Positions 47,497 through 59,100 of a stretch of DNA of 64,000 nt are shown in pieces. Each line of letters starts with the position of its first letter. The first letter of the stretch is position 1. Source of the DNA: Calendula officinalis (lineage: Eukaryota; Streptophyta; Magnoliopsida; Asterales; Asteraceae); the NCBI GenBank assembly GCA_963853835.1, contig OY970835.1, positions 37,894,047 through 37,958,046 on the forward strand, in the 5' to 3' direction. Both the position numbers and the translations under genes were made by a program. The notes below the pieces were generated by a model. It made no database searches, was not told where the DNA came from, and worked only from the letters and a program-made list of their open reading frames with translations.

Positions 47497-47895
47497 GTAT
47501 AACCTTCAATAGAGGTGTAAGACCCGATCTTTTTGGTTCCGTCATCCAGGGGCTCAAATGCTCAATAAAAAATAACGGATTGTTCAGTACCCACATCCGA
47601 ATCAAAATGAAATCGGAGCAGCATATGTTAATCGGCGATGAAATTGATGAGGTGGCAGCCAAGTCAGCTCACGTCATAATGATGACGTGGAAAGAGTGGT
47701 GTGATTTCAAAAACAATTTCGTTTATTAGCCGACTCTGGGCTACCTTCAAAGCGGGTGATCACCCTGGGATTAGTCGGCTTGCAAAGCGAGTCGGAACCC
47801 AGGTTACCAAAAAGAAAAAAGATTTGAAATTTTTGTAATCGTATTAACATAAAACATGGTAATGCGCACTTATACATGTGAAATGAGATGTGATA
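47497..47895. other. Between PPR pseudogene and protease, possible retroposon tail
   Basis: Near 47728-47825 CCTGGGATTAGTCGG, GCAAAGCGAGTCGGAACCC and GGTTACCAAAAAG followed by an A-rich tail look like the 3' end of a non-LTR retroposon. This is from memory of similar tails. Nothing else is supported. Confidence 0.35.
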
Positions 47896-48343
47896 CTATC
47901 TAATGTATCTTACTACTATGGTTACTATCAAAATGCTTAGTAGAGCATATAATAACATGCATAACACAAAGTTATCACTCGAAGCACTTGATATATTATG
48001 AGAACCAACGACTCCGTCACGGAGCGTGATGTTTGAAGAACCTGAAAAAGTATTAGGTCGATTTAGGTTATATTTTAATTCTAACGGGTAAAATATCTTA
48101 ATGAAAAGGGATCAAATAGGCCGAACAAGTCAAAAGTCACACAAAATATAGATTGTTGTTGATTCGAAATTTGACAAAAGAGGTTTCCCCCACCCATTTA
48201 ACCCCTACAAAAAAAATATAGCCGTCTTTGACCCGCCCATTTTTCTGGTAGAATGAAAACTTAAGACTTACAATTGTAATCAGTCCATCCAATTGTCTGG
48301 TTCTCAAGATCATACAATACTAGCTTATCCAAAAGTACCAATT
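47896..48343 (-). CDS. Aspartyl protease (pepsin family A1), last two exons
   Basis: A secreted or membrane-anchored pepsin-like protease; only the C-terminus is in the window. The exons are 48272-48343 and 47896-48041 on the minus strand with GT-AG borders; the junction completes the Cys codon of DYNC. The end of the catalytic fold reads LVLLDKLVLYDLENQTIGWT, then CSSNITL, VGSHNISSAS and a hydrophobic tail (MLLYALLSILIVTIVV) ending in TAG. This matches plant A36/A39-like proteases with a GPI or membrane tail. The upstream exons lie beyond position 64000, because copia 3 and the Sirevirus-like element fill the intron. Confidence 0.75.
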
Positions 48344-48404
48344 CTGCAAAGTTAAAAATCAAAATGGAGGAAATTAGGTAACCAGATGTAATACTATTAC
48401 TAAT

Positions 48405-48593
48405 TATAAGAGTTATAAAATTAACCACACAATTGATGTGGGTGCTCTTGTATATTTATAATGAGATTACAAGATACAATCCTTTAATTAAGGATAGAAG
48501 ATAATGACAAACATTTACAAGATACACATGATATTATCTAAAGATATTCGATATTTAAATTTGGAGATGATCTCTATTTGTGATCATCTATCA
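48405..48593 (-). repeat. 3' LTR of copia 3
   Basis: 189 bp, TATAAGAG to CTATCA on the plus strand. Its first 21 bases equal the fragment at 52894-52914. Confidence 0.88.
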
Positions 48594-51500
48594 TCCCCCC
48601 TCAAGCGAATCGGTGGTGGACCAAGACGTAGCATGGCATGAAAATGTTCAAATTGAGTGCGCGGAAGACTCTTCGTGAATATGTCTGCCACTTGAAGCTT
48701 GGTCGGAATAAACTTCGTATAGAGTTTGCCAGAAGCAACTAATTCTCGAACAAAATGGTAATCCAAGTCGATGTGTTTGGCACGTTTGTGAGAGACTGGA
48801 TTTTGGGTCATAAATAACGCACTTTTGTTGTCACAAAGTAATGTTGGACGAACAGAAGGTAAGGCATGTAGTTCGCGTAGAAGATGTGTGACCCAAACAA
48901 TTTCAGCGGCCGTGTTCGCCATAGCTCGATATTCAGATTCACAGCTAGATCTGGAGACAGTTGGCTGCTTTTTAGCACTCCAAGAGACCAAATTTCCACC
49001 AAGAAAGATGGAATATCCATAGGTGGATCTTCTGGTTTCAAGACACCTAGCCCAATCAGCATCAGAGTAACCCAAAATGGATTGGGTTTGCGGTTTGCGG
49101 AAAGTGAGACCCAAGGTAAGAGTACCTTTGACATATCGTAAAATGCGTTTAACAGATTGGAAATGATCGTCGGTAGGTGCATGAAGATGCTGACTTGCCT
49201 GATTAACAGCATAGGAGATATCAGGTCGTGTAATTGTAAGATACTGAAGTGCACCGACTAATGAGCGATATAAAGTTGCATCATGAAATAAATTTCCGTC
49301 ACTCGTAAAAGTTTCATGAGTGCCTAAAGGGGTTGACACTGGTTTTGAGTCAAGAAGATTTGCTCGAGTAAGAATATCAGTAGCATATTTTGTTTGAGCA
49401 AGAAATAATCCATCATCGGTGTAAGTCACTTCCAAACCCAGAAAGTAGTTTAAGTCCCCAAGATCTTTAATAGCAAACTCCTGATTTAATCGAGCTGTGA
49501 AGGAAGTAATCACGGATTCTTGATTGCCGGTTAAAATAAGATCATCAACATAAACAAGCAAATACATAATGCAAGAATCGCGAGCAAAAATAAAGAGCGA
49601 AGGATCGGCACGGCTACATACAAAACCATTTGCAAGCAAGAAGGTGCTTAAACGATGAAACCAAGCACGTGGGGCTTGCTTTAAGCCATACAAAGCTTTT
49701 GACAATTTGCACACATGATTCGGATATGCGGGATCAACAAACCCTGGTGGTTGCTCCATAAAAACCGTTTCATTTAAGTGACCGTGTAGAAACGCGTTCT
49801 TAACATCTAATTGATGTAAGCGCCATTTATTTGTAACCGCAAGAGATAAAACAATACGAACGGTTGAAGCTTTTACTACCGGGCTAAAAGTAAGAGAATA
49901 ATCAAGGCCGGGTATTTGAGTAAACCCTTGAGCAACGAGGCGAGCTTTGTAGCGTTCCACAGAGCCATCAGAGTGATATTTTGTACGGTAGACCCATTTT
50001 GATCCCACAACATTTGAATTAGGTGGTCTAGGTACCAATGACCAAGTATTATTTTGCCGAAGAGCCTCCATTTCATCGTGCATAGCTGCCATCCAATTTG
50101 AGTGTTTTGCAGCAGATTTGTAACCTTTTGGTTGTGTCATTGAGAAAAGAGATTGATGAAGATTAGTTACCGATAAAGTTGCTAGATCAACCCGATGAAG
50201 AGGCTTAAAAATACCGTCTTTTGACCTAGTGGTCATATGATGTGTTGAAGTAGTAGCGGGTTGATCAGTAGGCGGGTTGGGATCCGGTTCTGGATGGGCT
50301 TCGGCATTTTGTGGGGCTGCTGCGGATGGTTGAGCCGGTGGCTCAGCTTGGGCCTCTGCTTCGGGTTGAGCAGGAGGCTCAGCAGTGTTGGGCTCGGGAA
50401 TATTGGACTCGGGTATTTGTGGAGCGGTAGCAACATGTGGCGTATTTGGTGGAGTAGTACATGCAACACATGGGTCAGTAGCATTGGATTTTTGCACATG
50501 AGCTGGAGTGGGAGTTGGTACATCCAATGTGTTGGAAGAGCCAGATCCATCATCTAAAAAAGTACATAACTCCAACTTGGAAATATCGGTTAGTCCTGTG
50601 GAATGTGTAAATGGAAAAACTACCTCATTAAATCGTGCATGGCGCGTGATATACATGCGAGAGGAGACCGGATCATAACACTTATAGCCTTTGTATTGAG
50701 AGTTGTACCCGAGAAAAATACACGGAATGCTTCTTGGAGCAAGTTTGTGAGCCGAATAGTCACGTAAATATGGATAAACTTGACATCCAAATACCCGAAA
50801 ATTATCGTAAACCGGCCTTCGAGCATATAGCAATTCGAATGGAGAGCAATTATCCAGAACTTTAGTAGGCACCCGGTTGATGATAAATGTTGCCGAACTG
50901 AACGCATCGACCCAAAAGGATGCAGGTACATGTGCATGAAAAAGCATAGCTAAACCCGTTTCAACAATGTGTCTATGCTTGCGTTCAGCACGCCCGTTTT
51001 GTTGGGGCGTGTAGGGACATGAAAATTGATGAAATGTTCCATTTTCTTCAAAAATACGTCGTACCGTTTGATTATTGAATTCAGTGCCCCCATCACTTTG
51101 AAATACTTTTATCTTTCTAGAAAATTGAGTTTGCACAAGTTTAACAAAGGTAGATAAAACATCATAAAATCCCGATTTTGTTTTTAATGGGTAAAACCAT
51201 GTAAAGCGAGAGTGGTCATCAATAAAAACAACGTAATAAGAGTATCCATGTGATGATACGGGAGCGGGACCCCAAAGATCACAGTGTATTAAATCTAAAG
51301 GGTTTGAGGCTCGTTTGGGATTTATATCAAAAGGTAATTTTTGGCGTTTAGAAAGTTGACACGGTTCACAAACAATAGGTTTAGGTAAAAGTGAAGTAAC
51401 ATTTAAAATACCCAATTTGTTCAATACAGAAATAACATCAAAAGAAATGTGTCCTAAACGATAATGCCATAATTCAAAAGAAACTTTATGTGAATGATTG

Positions 51501-52806
51501 GTGACCGCAACCAATGCATTGTGATCATCACGAAGAACATACAAGCCATCTTCACATCGACCTTGCGCTATCACTTGTTTGCTTACCCTGTCCTGAATAT
51601 ATGAAAAAGGGGTTGAGAAAAAAGCACATCAACGGGATGATCCGTGGTTAGCTTACTAATAGAGAGTAAGTTCTTTGATAAATTAGGAATAACAAGAATA
51701 TCGTTTAAGGACAATTTGTTTGATATCATAGAGTTACCAATATGTGAAATTGGGAGTTTAGAACCGTTACCAAATGCAACACGCATATTACCCGAATAAG
51801 GTGTAGAATCCGTTGTGGCGGATGTAGATGAGGTCATATGAGCGGTGGCACCGGAATCAACATACCAATCCGGACGATCTTGAGAAACATTGCACTGAGA
51901 GTGAAAAGCTTGGGCCAAGTTTGCATCATTAGTAGGGCGGCCATGTTGAGATGCATAAGTAGGTAAACTAGGGCAGGCCGAAGCATAATGGCCGTTGGTA
52001 CGACACAACTGGCAGTGGGGAGGGCGGCGACCACGACCCCGACCACCATTAAAACCACCACGATTATTACCACCATTATGACCACCACGGGAGGAATTTG
52101 ATGAACGCACCCTGTTATTGTTAGTGGTATTCGAATATTCAGCATTAAAAGCGACAGGAGATGTAGTATTACCATGTAGAGATTGAAGAAACAATTCATG
52201 GCTTTCGGCTTGGGATAGGAGATCCCTAAAAGTGGGCGCTGGTTTAGAGGTACGGATTGCAACAGAAAAAGTCTCAAACGAAGTACCTAACCCACGTAAA
52301 AACCAATGGACTTTATCGATTTCATCCACTGGTTGCCCAATCGCAGCTAATTGATCACAAAAACTTTTAAAACTTCTGCCATAATCGACAACAGAAGAGG
52401 TACCTTTGGAGATTTGACGGAGAGAATCTCTGAGGGAATGAATTCGTTCTACCGAAGAATTGCTATAAGCGGCTTCGAGAGACAACCAAATCTTACGAGC
52501 AGTGGAAAGTCCTAAAACTTCGGCAGCTGCCTCCTCGGTAAGTGAGGAGTTAATGAGGATGACAGCCTGTTGATCGAGTTGAACCCAGGTCAGAAAAGCG
52601 GGATTCGGTACAGGTTTGTCATCGACTGTGATGGTGTCGGATGGTGAAGAAGAAGAACCATCGACATGAGAAAGAAGATTCTGATAAGAAAACAGTGGTA
52701 ACATTTGGTTTCGCCATAAAAGATAATTGGTAGACGAAAGCTTAATCGGTATCATATGTAATAGGGTATTCATGGGGAAGGTGGTGTTGTTTGATGAAGA
52801 AGCCAT
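48584..52806 (-). pseudogene. Gag-Pol polyprotein of copia 3, one frameshift
   Basis: Gag and protease are encoded from ATG at 52806 (zinc knuckle CQLCRTNGHYASAC, protease WYVDSGATAHM) and stop at 51583. Integrase, reverse transcriptase and RNase H continue in another frame to 48584. The switch lies near 51590-51630, where CCCC and TTTTT runs occur: the first frame reads FSQPLFHIFRTG then stop, the second IQDRVSKQVIAQGR. Integrase (HCDLWGP, QSDGGTEF, PQQNGRAERKHR), YVDDL and all RNase H blocks including ESEYRAMA are present. Copia 2 is uninterrupted here, so this is a mutation rather than programmed recoding. Confidence 0.88.
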
Positions 52807-52881
52807 CGAAGAAGAGAAAAAAAGAAGGTCCCTGTGATTTTGAGAGGAAAAAATCGGTGAGGAGGAGGAGGGGTATAGGTT

Positions 52882-52893
52882 AGGCTGATACCA
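52882..52893 (-). other. Primer binding site of copia 3
   Basis: TGGTATCAGCC on the minus strand, next to the LTR fragment. Confidence 0.85.
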
Positions 52894-52914
52894 TATAAGA
52901 GTTATAAAATTAAC
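52894..52914 (-). repeat. Remaining 21 bp of the 5' LTR of copia 3
   Basis: Identical to 48405-48425. Cut by the Sirevirus-like insertion, whose target duplication should be TTAAC (52910-52914). Confidence 0.88.
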
Positions 52915-53533
52915 TGTTAGAGCAAATCACAGATCAACTTAGTACTGATGCTGCAGTTAGTGATAATTATGTTTATTACTGATGGGGCAGAAACATTTAC
53001 TACTGATGAAGTTGATGCTGGTGTTCTCTATAACTTAGTTACTACTGATCATACAAAGATTGAAGATACTACTGATCATTGTAGTTACTACTGACGATGA
53101 TTATGGACTTACTACTGATCACCAAGTTTACTACTGATGTTACTTATTTACTACTGGTGATTGGTTTTACTACTGATACGCGTTTATGGAACATATCAAG
53201 TCCGAGATCTTCGCAGAGATAGTTATAGAATGTAAATCAATGTATATCGTTTATAATTAGATGTAAATCGTATCCTAGAATAACTAGGGTAAATAGTTTA
53301 GCTTCAAGGACTATTATATATAGTTCCTTACGAATTGTAAACGTACGTGTGTATTGTTAACTTGATAATATACATTGAAGCTTTTTGTGAATCTGTGTTC
53401 TTAATATTCTTACATATTATTCTTACAGTTCATAGTTCTTAATACATTGATATAGTGTTGATCCGCTGCAACTTCTATCATCAAATAGATCTAAGGTGTT
53501 TATTAACTTGTTTATAGTTAATCGATCCTGACA
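52915..53533 (+). repeat. 5' LTR of the Sirevirus-like element
   Basis: 619 bp, TGTTAG to CTGACA. Eight TACTACTG copies lie between about 52990 and 53180. A TATA box, TATATATA, is at 53315-53322. Confidence 0.93.
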
Positions 53534-53535
53534 AG

Positions 53536-53547
53536 TGGTATCAGAGC
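53536..53547 (+). other. Primer binding site of the Sirevirus-like element
   Basis: TGGTATCAGAGC, pairing with initiator tRNA-Met, two bases after the LTR. Confidence 0.92.
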
Positions 53548-53621
53548 TTATTGGTTCTAGATCTACTATTTGTTAAGAACAACAAAAAGTTTTAATCTTT
53601 AAAACACACACATTATTAATC

Positions 53622-56189
53622 ATGACTGATAATAATGAAAGCACTCAGGCCAACAAAATTCCTATACTCACACCCAATAACTTTGGGATGTGGAAGAATC
53701 GTATTAAGCAATACATGCTTATTACAGATTATTCCATGTGGGAAGTCGTTTGTGAAGGAAACAAAACTGGTCAACTTCAAGCAAGTAGCTCTGCAACTGA
53801 GGCAGACAAACTTAAATGTGAGAAGGAGAAGAAAGATAAAGGCATCGAACTCAAAACTCTAAGCACTCTCTTACTGGCCATTCCTAATGATTATCAACAT
53901 CTCTTTGTTGAATATGATGATGCAAAAATACTATGGGAAGCACTGGAGAAGAGATTTGTTGGGACAAAGAGCACCAAGAGGAATATGAAGTCTGTTCTAA
54001 AACAAGACTTTGAAAATTTCAAAGGAAAGCCCAATGAAACACTCACTCAAGTGTTTGACAGATTCAACAAACTAATTGGTGAACTCAACCAAGTTGGTGT
54101 AAAGATGGATCAAGAGGATGTCAACATGAAGTTTCTAAGGTCTCTTAGTGAAGAATGGGCCATGTACACAGTGGTGTACAGACAAAGAGATGCTTTAGAA
54201 GAAAAGGAGTTAGATGAACTCTATAATGATCTCAGAGTGTTTGAAACTGAGGTAAATCACAAAAACCCTTCTATTTCTTCTAACAATGCTGCTTTTGTGT
54301 CTAGTACAGGTCAAGGACAAGAAACCTCCGCAGGAAAGACTGCAGATTCTGAGGATACTGCAAGAGAATCCTTCTTCACTAGTCATGTGCATACTGCATT
54401 GATTAGTGATGACTTGGAACAACTGAATCCAGATGATCTTGAGGAGATGGATCTTAAATGGCAGATGGCTATGCTGAGCCTAAGGACCAAAAGATTCCTA
54501 AAAAGAACTGGAAGGACAAGCCTTAATTTCAACAAAGGTGACAAAGCAGGATTTGACAAAACTAAAGTCAAATGTTACAACTGTAACAACCTTGGTCACT
54601 TTGCAAAAGAATGTCCTCAACCAGACAAAAGATCAAAATCAACTGCTCTTGTGTCACAACAAGGACAAGGATATGACTGGAGCTTCCAAGCAGAAGAGCA
54701 TGCTCAAAATCAAGCTCTCATGGCCTTTACTGAAAACAAAACTGAGGTAAAATCTAAACCTTGTACTCCTGAATGTGCTAAAATTATTAAAAATCTAGAA
54801 AAAGAAAACAATAAATTAAATGAAGATTTAGCAAAAGCAATTAGAAGAAATTATGAGTTTGATGGGGTAATTGCTGATCAAGAACATCAAATAAAGGTGT
54901 ACAAGATGATTGATCAAAGGATCAAGGAAGAATTGCTTCAAGCTGTGGATGAGAAAGAGTTTTATGAAACAAAAAATAATGAACTAACAAGTAAAATTGA
55001 AGAATGTCAACTTGAAATTGAACAAAATAAATTAACAATTAAAAAGTTTGAAAGAAGCACTAAAATTCTTGATGAATTAACTAATAATCAAACTACAGAA
55101 AAGGTTGTTCATGGGGTAGGATATCATGCTGTACCACCTCCATATAAAATCATTCCACCTCTTAAAAACAGTTCAGAAAGAATCATTAATGAATTAAAAA
55201 CTGAAAATCAAACTGAATCAACTAATGAAACATCTGAATCAAATAATTCTTCTGATGATGAACAATCAATTGAATTTACTATATCTCAAAGTGAATCACC
55301 AAAATCAATTGATACAAGTTTTCACACAGCTCAAAGTCCAAATGAATCTCCCAAATATAATGCAGATAATGTACCAAAAATTTTAACAAGGGGGAATGAA
55401 AGAAATAAAACACAACTCTTAGACCAAAGAATACCTGAAGGTGCTAAAAATAAGAAACTAAGATGTATTATATGCAATAAAATGAACCATTTAGCAAAGG
55501 ATTGTCACTACAATCCAATAAACTGCAAAGAGTTAAAAGAATTTAAAGTTCTTAAAGAAAATGCTAAAACTCAAAAGTTAAAAGTTACTACTGATCCTTC
55601 AGTAGTAAATAAAATTAAAAATCCAATTGTTGAAGATCCAAGATTTGGAAGAAGTAAACCAAGGTTTGTTCAAAACAGAAGAGCTGGAAGCCCAAAGAAC
55701 AGCAATTACTTCAAGAATAATGGAAAATCCAATCAAAATAAACAATATTTTAAATTTTCCAACACCAGTAGAAACTCTAACAAATTTACTACTGGTGTTA
55801 ACCCTAATTATAATGCTGTATGGTACCAGTACAAGAATACTACTGGTAATAACCCTAATTTCAAAAATACTACTGCTCCCAAAACAAATTTCAAAAACAC
55901 TACTGGTGTTAACTCTAAAAACACTACTGGTCATTCTAAACATGGTAAGTACCCAAATACTACTGGTCCATCAGTAGTAAAGTATTCAAAAGCTAAAAAC
56001 AATGGGTATAAACCAAGATCAGTAGGAAATTCTTACACTAGTAATAACTACAAAAGGACAGTAGTAAAACAAAATACCAGTAATAAACAAGTATGGGTAC
56101 CAAAAGTCTTTAAAGTTAAATCCCCAAAAGCTCATTTCTCAAAGGATGAACCCAAGACATATAAAGCTTGGGTTCCCAAACTTAACTAA
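53622..56189 (+). CDS. gag: Gag, 855 residues, with coiled coil and two zinc knuckles
   Basis: Forms the virus-like particle and packages RNA. The N-terminal part (about 15-220) is a copia Gag core: NFGMWKNRIKQYML, then WEALEKRFVGTKS and DRFNKLIGELNQVG. A first CCHC knuckle starts at Cys318 (CYNCNNLGHFAKEC). A Glu/Lys-rich coiled coil lies at about 385-480. A second CCHC knuckle starts at Cys615 (CIICNKMNHLAKDC). The C-terminal 120 residues are Asn/Thr/Gly/Lys-rich with repeated NTTG, each encoded by the DNA motif AATACTACTGGT. Much longer than the roughly 300-400 residues of ordinary copia Gag. ATG context is good and the stop TAA is at 56187-56189. Confidence 0.9.
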   Translation: MTDNNESTQANKIPILTPNNFGMWKNRIKQYMLITDYSMWEVVCEGNKTGQLQASSSATEADKLKCEKEKKDKGIELKTLSTLLLAIPNDYQHLFVEYDDAKILWEALEKRFVGTKSTKRNMKSVLKQDFENFKGKPNETLTQVFDRFNKLIGELNQVGVKMDQEDVNMKFLRSLSEEWAMYTVVYRQRDALEEKELDELYNDLRVFETEVNHKNPSISSNNAAFVSSTGQGQETSAGKTADSEDTARESFFTSHVHTALISDDLEQLNPDDLEEMDLKWQMAMLSLRTKRFLKRTGRTSLNFNKGDKAGFDKTKVKCYNCNNLGHFAKECPQPDKRSKSTALVSQQGQGYDWSFQAEEHAQNQALMAFTENKTEVKSKPCTPECAKIIKNLEKENNKLNEDLAKAIRRNYEFDGVIADQEHQIKVYKMIDQRIKEELLQAVDEKEFYETKNNELTSKIEECQLEIEQNKLTIKKFERSTKILDELTNNQTTEKVVHGVGYHAVPPPYKIIPPLKNSSERIINELKTENQTESTNETSESNNSSDDEQSIEFTISQSESPKSIDTSFHTAQSPNESPKYNADNVPKILTRGNERNKTQLLDQRIPEGAKNKKLRCIICNKMNHLAKDCHYNPINCKELKEFKVLKENAKTQKLKVTTDPSVVNKIKNPIVEDPRFGRSKPRFVQNRRAGSPKNSNYFKNNGKSNQNKQYFKFSNTSRNSNKFTTGVNPNYNAVWYQYKNTTGNNPNFKNTTAPKTNFKNTTGVNSKNTTGHSKHGKYPNTTGPSVVKYSKAKNNGYKPRSVGNSYTSNNYKRTVVKQNTSNKQVWVPKVFKVKSPKAHFSKDEPKTYKAWVPKLN

Positions 56190-59100
56190 TCCTTTACTCA
56201 CTTGTGCAGAGCATTCAGATCCCAGAAGAAGGAAGAACATGGCATATTGATAGTGGATGCTCAAGGCACATGACTGGAAATCTGCAAATTCTTAAAGATT
56301 TCAAGTTATTTGATGGAGGATATGTGGCATTTGGTGAGAATCCCCAGGGAGGTAAGATCACAGGTAAAGGTACTGTTACAAATGGAAAAATTACCTTTGA
56401 TGATGTATTTTATGTAGCTGAGCTAAAATACAATCTTGTCAGTGTGTCTCAAGTATGTGATAAGAAGAATAAAATTCTTTTCACAGACATTGAGTGCATC
56501 ATTCTTTCTCCTGATTTTATATTAGATGAAAAATATGTTGTCTTAAGAACACCAAGGAGAAACAATGTGTATTGCCTGGATATAGGGGGAGAACTCATTT
56601 CTACAAATGAGGTCAACTGTTTTATATCCAAGGCAAACACCACTGAATCAGAACTTTGGCATAGAAGGATGTGTCACACAAATTTTAAAAACATGAACAA
56701 TTTAGTAAAAAGAAATCTGGTCATTGGACTACCTCAAAAACAATTCATGTGTGATCATCACTGTGTTGCATGCCTAAAAGGTAAACAACACAAGACTTCT
56801 CATAAGTCCAAAATTGTTAACTCTATTTCTGTTCCTTTACAGCTTTTACATATGGACCTTTTTGGACCAACAAATGTAATGAGTATTGGAAAGAAACAAT
56901 ATTGTCTTGTTATTACTGATGACTTTTCCAGATATACATGGGTTTTCTTTCTCAGGACAAAGGATGAAACAAGTGAACTCATAAAGAACTTAATTGTCAA
57001 ACTGGAAAACACATCTGATCAAAAAGTGAAAGCCATAAGATGTGATAATGGCACAGAATTTAAAAATACTAATTTAATTAACTTTTGTGATCTTAAAGGT
57101 ATTGACAGACAATACAGCTCACCTAGAACTCCACAACAAAATGGTGTAGCTGAAAGAAGGAATAGAACCATCATTGAAGCAGCAAGATCAATGCTTGCAG
57201 ACTCAAAATTACCAATCACTTTTTGGGCAGAAGCTGTTAATACTGCTTGTTATGTTCAGAACAGAGTATTAATAGTGAAGCCACATTTTAAAACACCATA
57301 TGAACTTTTTAATAAAAGAAAACCTTCTATAAGTTTCTTAAAATCATTTGGTTGTCCTTGTACTATTTTGATTACAAGAGAACAAATTGGTAAGTTTGAC
57401 TGCAAAGCTGATGATGGAATCTTTGTGGGATACTCTACTCAAAGCAAATCATACAGAGTATTCAACAAAAGACTAAGGATAATTGAAGAAAGCATCAATG
57501 TATCCTTTAATGAAAATGTACCTAATGAACAAGGAAATGGTCCAGATTGGCTATTTGACATAGACAATCTAACCAAATCCTTTAATTTTAATATGAATTT
57601 CAATGCAGGTAATTCAAATTGTCTTAATCAAAAAGAAGGAACATCATCTGTTAGTACTGGTCAAGAAAAGATGAGATACATAGTTGTTGATACTCCTCCC
57701 ATAGTTAATACTGATGTCAGTAATAACTCAAATTTTGAAAGCAGTAGTAACTCTGAGAATGAAGTCAGTAGTAATTCCACTACTACTGGTACCAGTAATA
57801 GTACTGAAAATACTACTGGTCCCAACTATAACCTAGATTCTCAAGATACTACTGATACCAGTAACAACTTCAATACTACTGATCTCAATGAAAATGATAG
57901 CAGTAGTAACTCTGACCAAGATAATGATGAACCAAATACTAATGACAATGAAGGATCTCAAGAAGAACAACTACCTGAGGCAAATGAGTCCAACCTTGAA
58001 AATCAACTAGTGGTTGATAAAGCTACAACAACAAGGACTCAAAAGAACCATCCATTAGACCTTGTTCTAAGTGATGTTAACTCACCACTTCAAACAAGAA
58101 GCAAATTAAACAAAAGTTTAACTGCAAATATGTGTAATATAAGTTTAATTGCTAATGAATGTATGTATGAATGCTTTCTGTCTCAGGATGAACCAAAGAA
58201 GATTCAACAAGCAATGAAGGACTCAAACTGGATTGAGGCAATGCAAGAAGAACTCCTTCAATTCAAGTTACAAGCTGTTTGGACACTTGTACCTCTTCCT
58301 AAAGGAAAAAGAGCCATTGGAACAAGATGGATCTTTAGAAACAAGAAAGATGAAAGAGGGATAGTGATCAAGAATAAAGCCAGACTTGTAGCCCAAGGAT
58401 ACACTCAAGAAGAAGGTATAGACTATGATGAAGTATATGCTCCTGTTGCCAGAATTGAAGCAATAAGAATATTCCTAGCATATGCTTCATTCAAAAGGTT
58501 TAAAGTCTATCAAATGGATGTGAAGAGTGCTTTCCTGTATGGGAAGATTGAAGAAGAAGTTTATGTTTGCCAACCTCCAGGATTTGAAGATCCAAAACAT
58601 GGTGATTATGTGTTTAAATTGGATAAAGCTCTATATGGCCTACATCAGGCACCAAGAGCATGGTATGACACACTATCATCATACTTATTAAAGAACAATT
58701 TCAAAAGAGGAGCAATTGATAAAACTCTATTCACAAAGAAAGTTAAAGATGATATCCTACTGGTACAAATCTATGTAGATGATATCATCTTTGGTTCAAC
58801 CAATGATACATTGTGCAAAGAATTTGAAGAGCTGATGCAGATTAAATTCAAGATGAGCTCCATGGGTCCAATGAACTTCTTCCTTGGACTCCAAGTCAGT
58901 CAAAGAACTGATGGTATTTTGATAAATCAATCAAAATATGTCAAAGACATCTTGGAAAAGTTTGACTTGAAAGACAGTAAAAGTGCTAGTACACCAATGG
59001 AAACACACAAACACCTACATCCTGATGTTGAGGGGGAGGATGTAGATGAACACTTATATAGATCAATGATAGGATCTTTGATGTACTTAACTGCATCAAG

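Larger units (their letters stand above)
48405..52914 (-). mobile_element. Copia element 3 (RE1-like), interrupted at its 5' LTR
   Basis: A minus-strand element with a full 3' LTR (48405-48593), polypurine tract GAGGGGGGATGAT, gag-pol, primer site and only 21 bp of the 5' LTR (52894-52914). The Sirevirus-like element begins at 52915, so the rest of that LTR should lie beyond the window. The left target site would be CTAAT (48400-48404). It sits in the protease intron, 61 bp upstream of an acceptor. Confidence 0.9.

Noticed and set aside
50261..50557. Antisense frame over copia 3
   Set aside because: Complement of the Pro/Ala/Glu-rich linker of Pol; low-complexity shadow.
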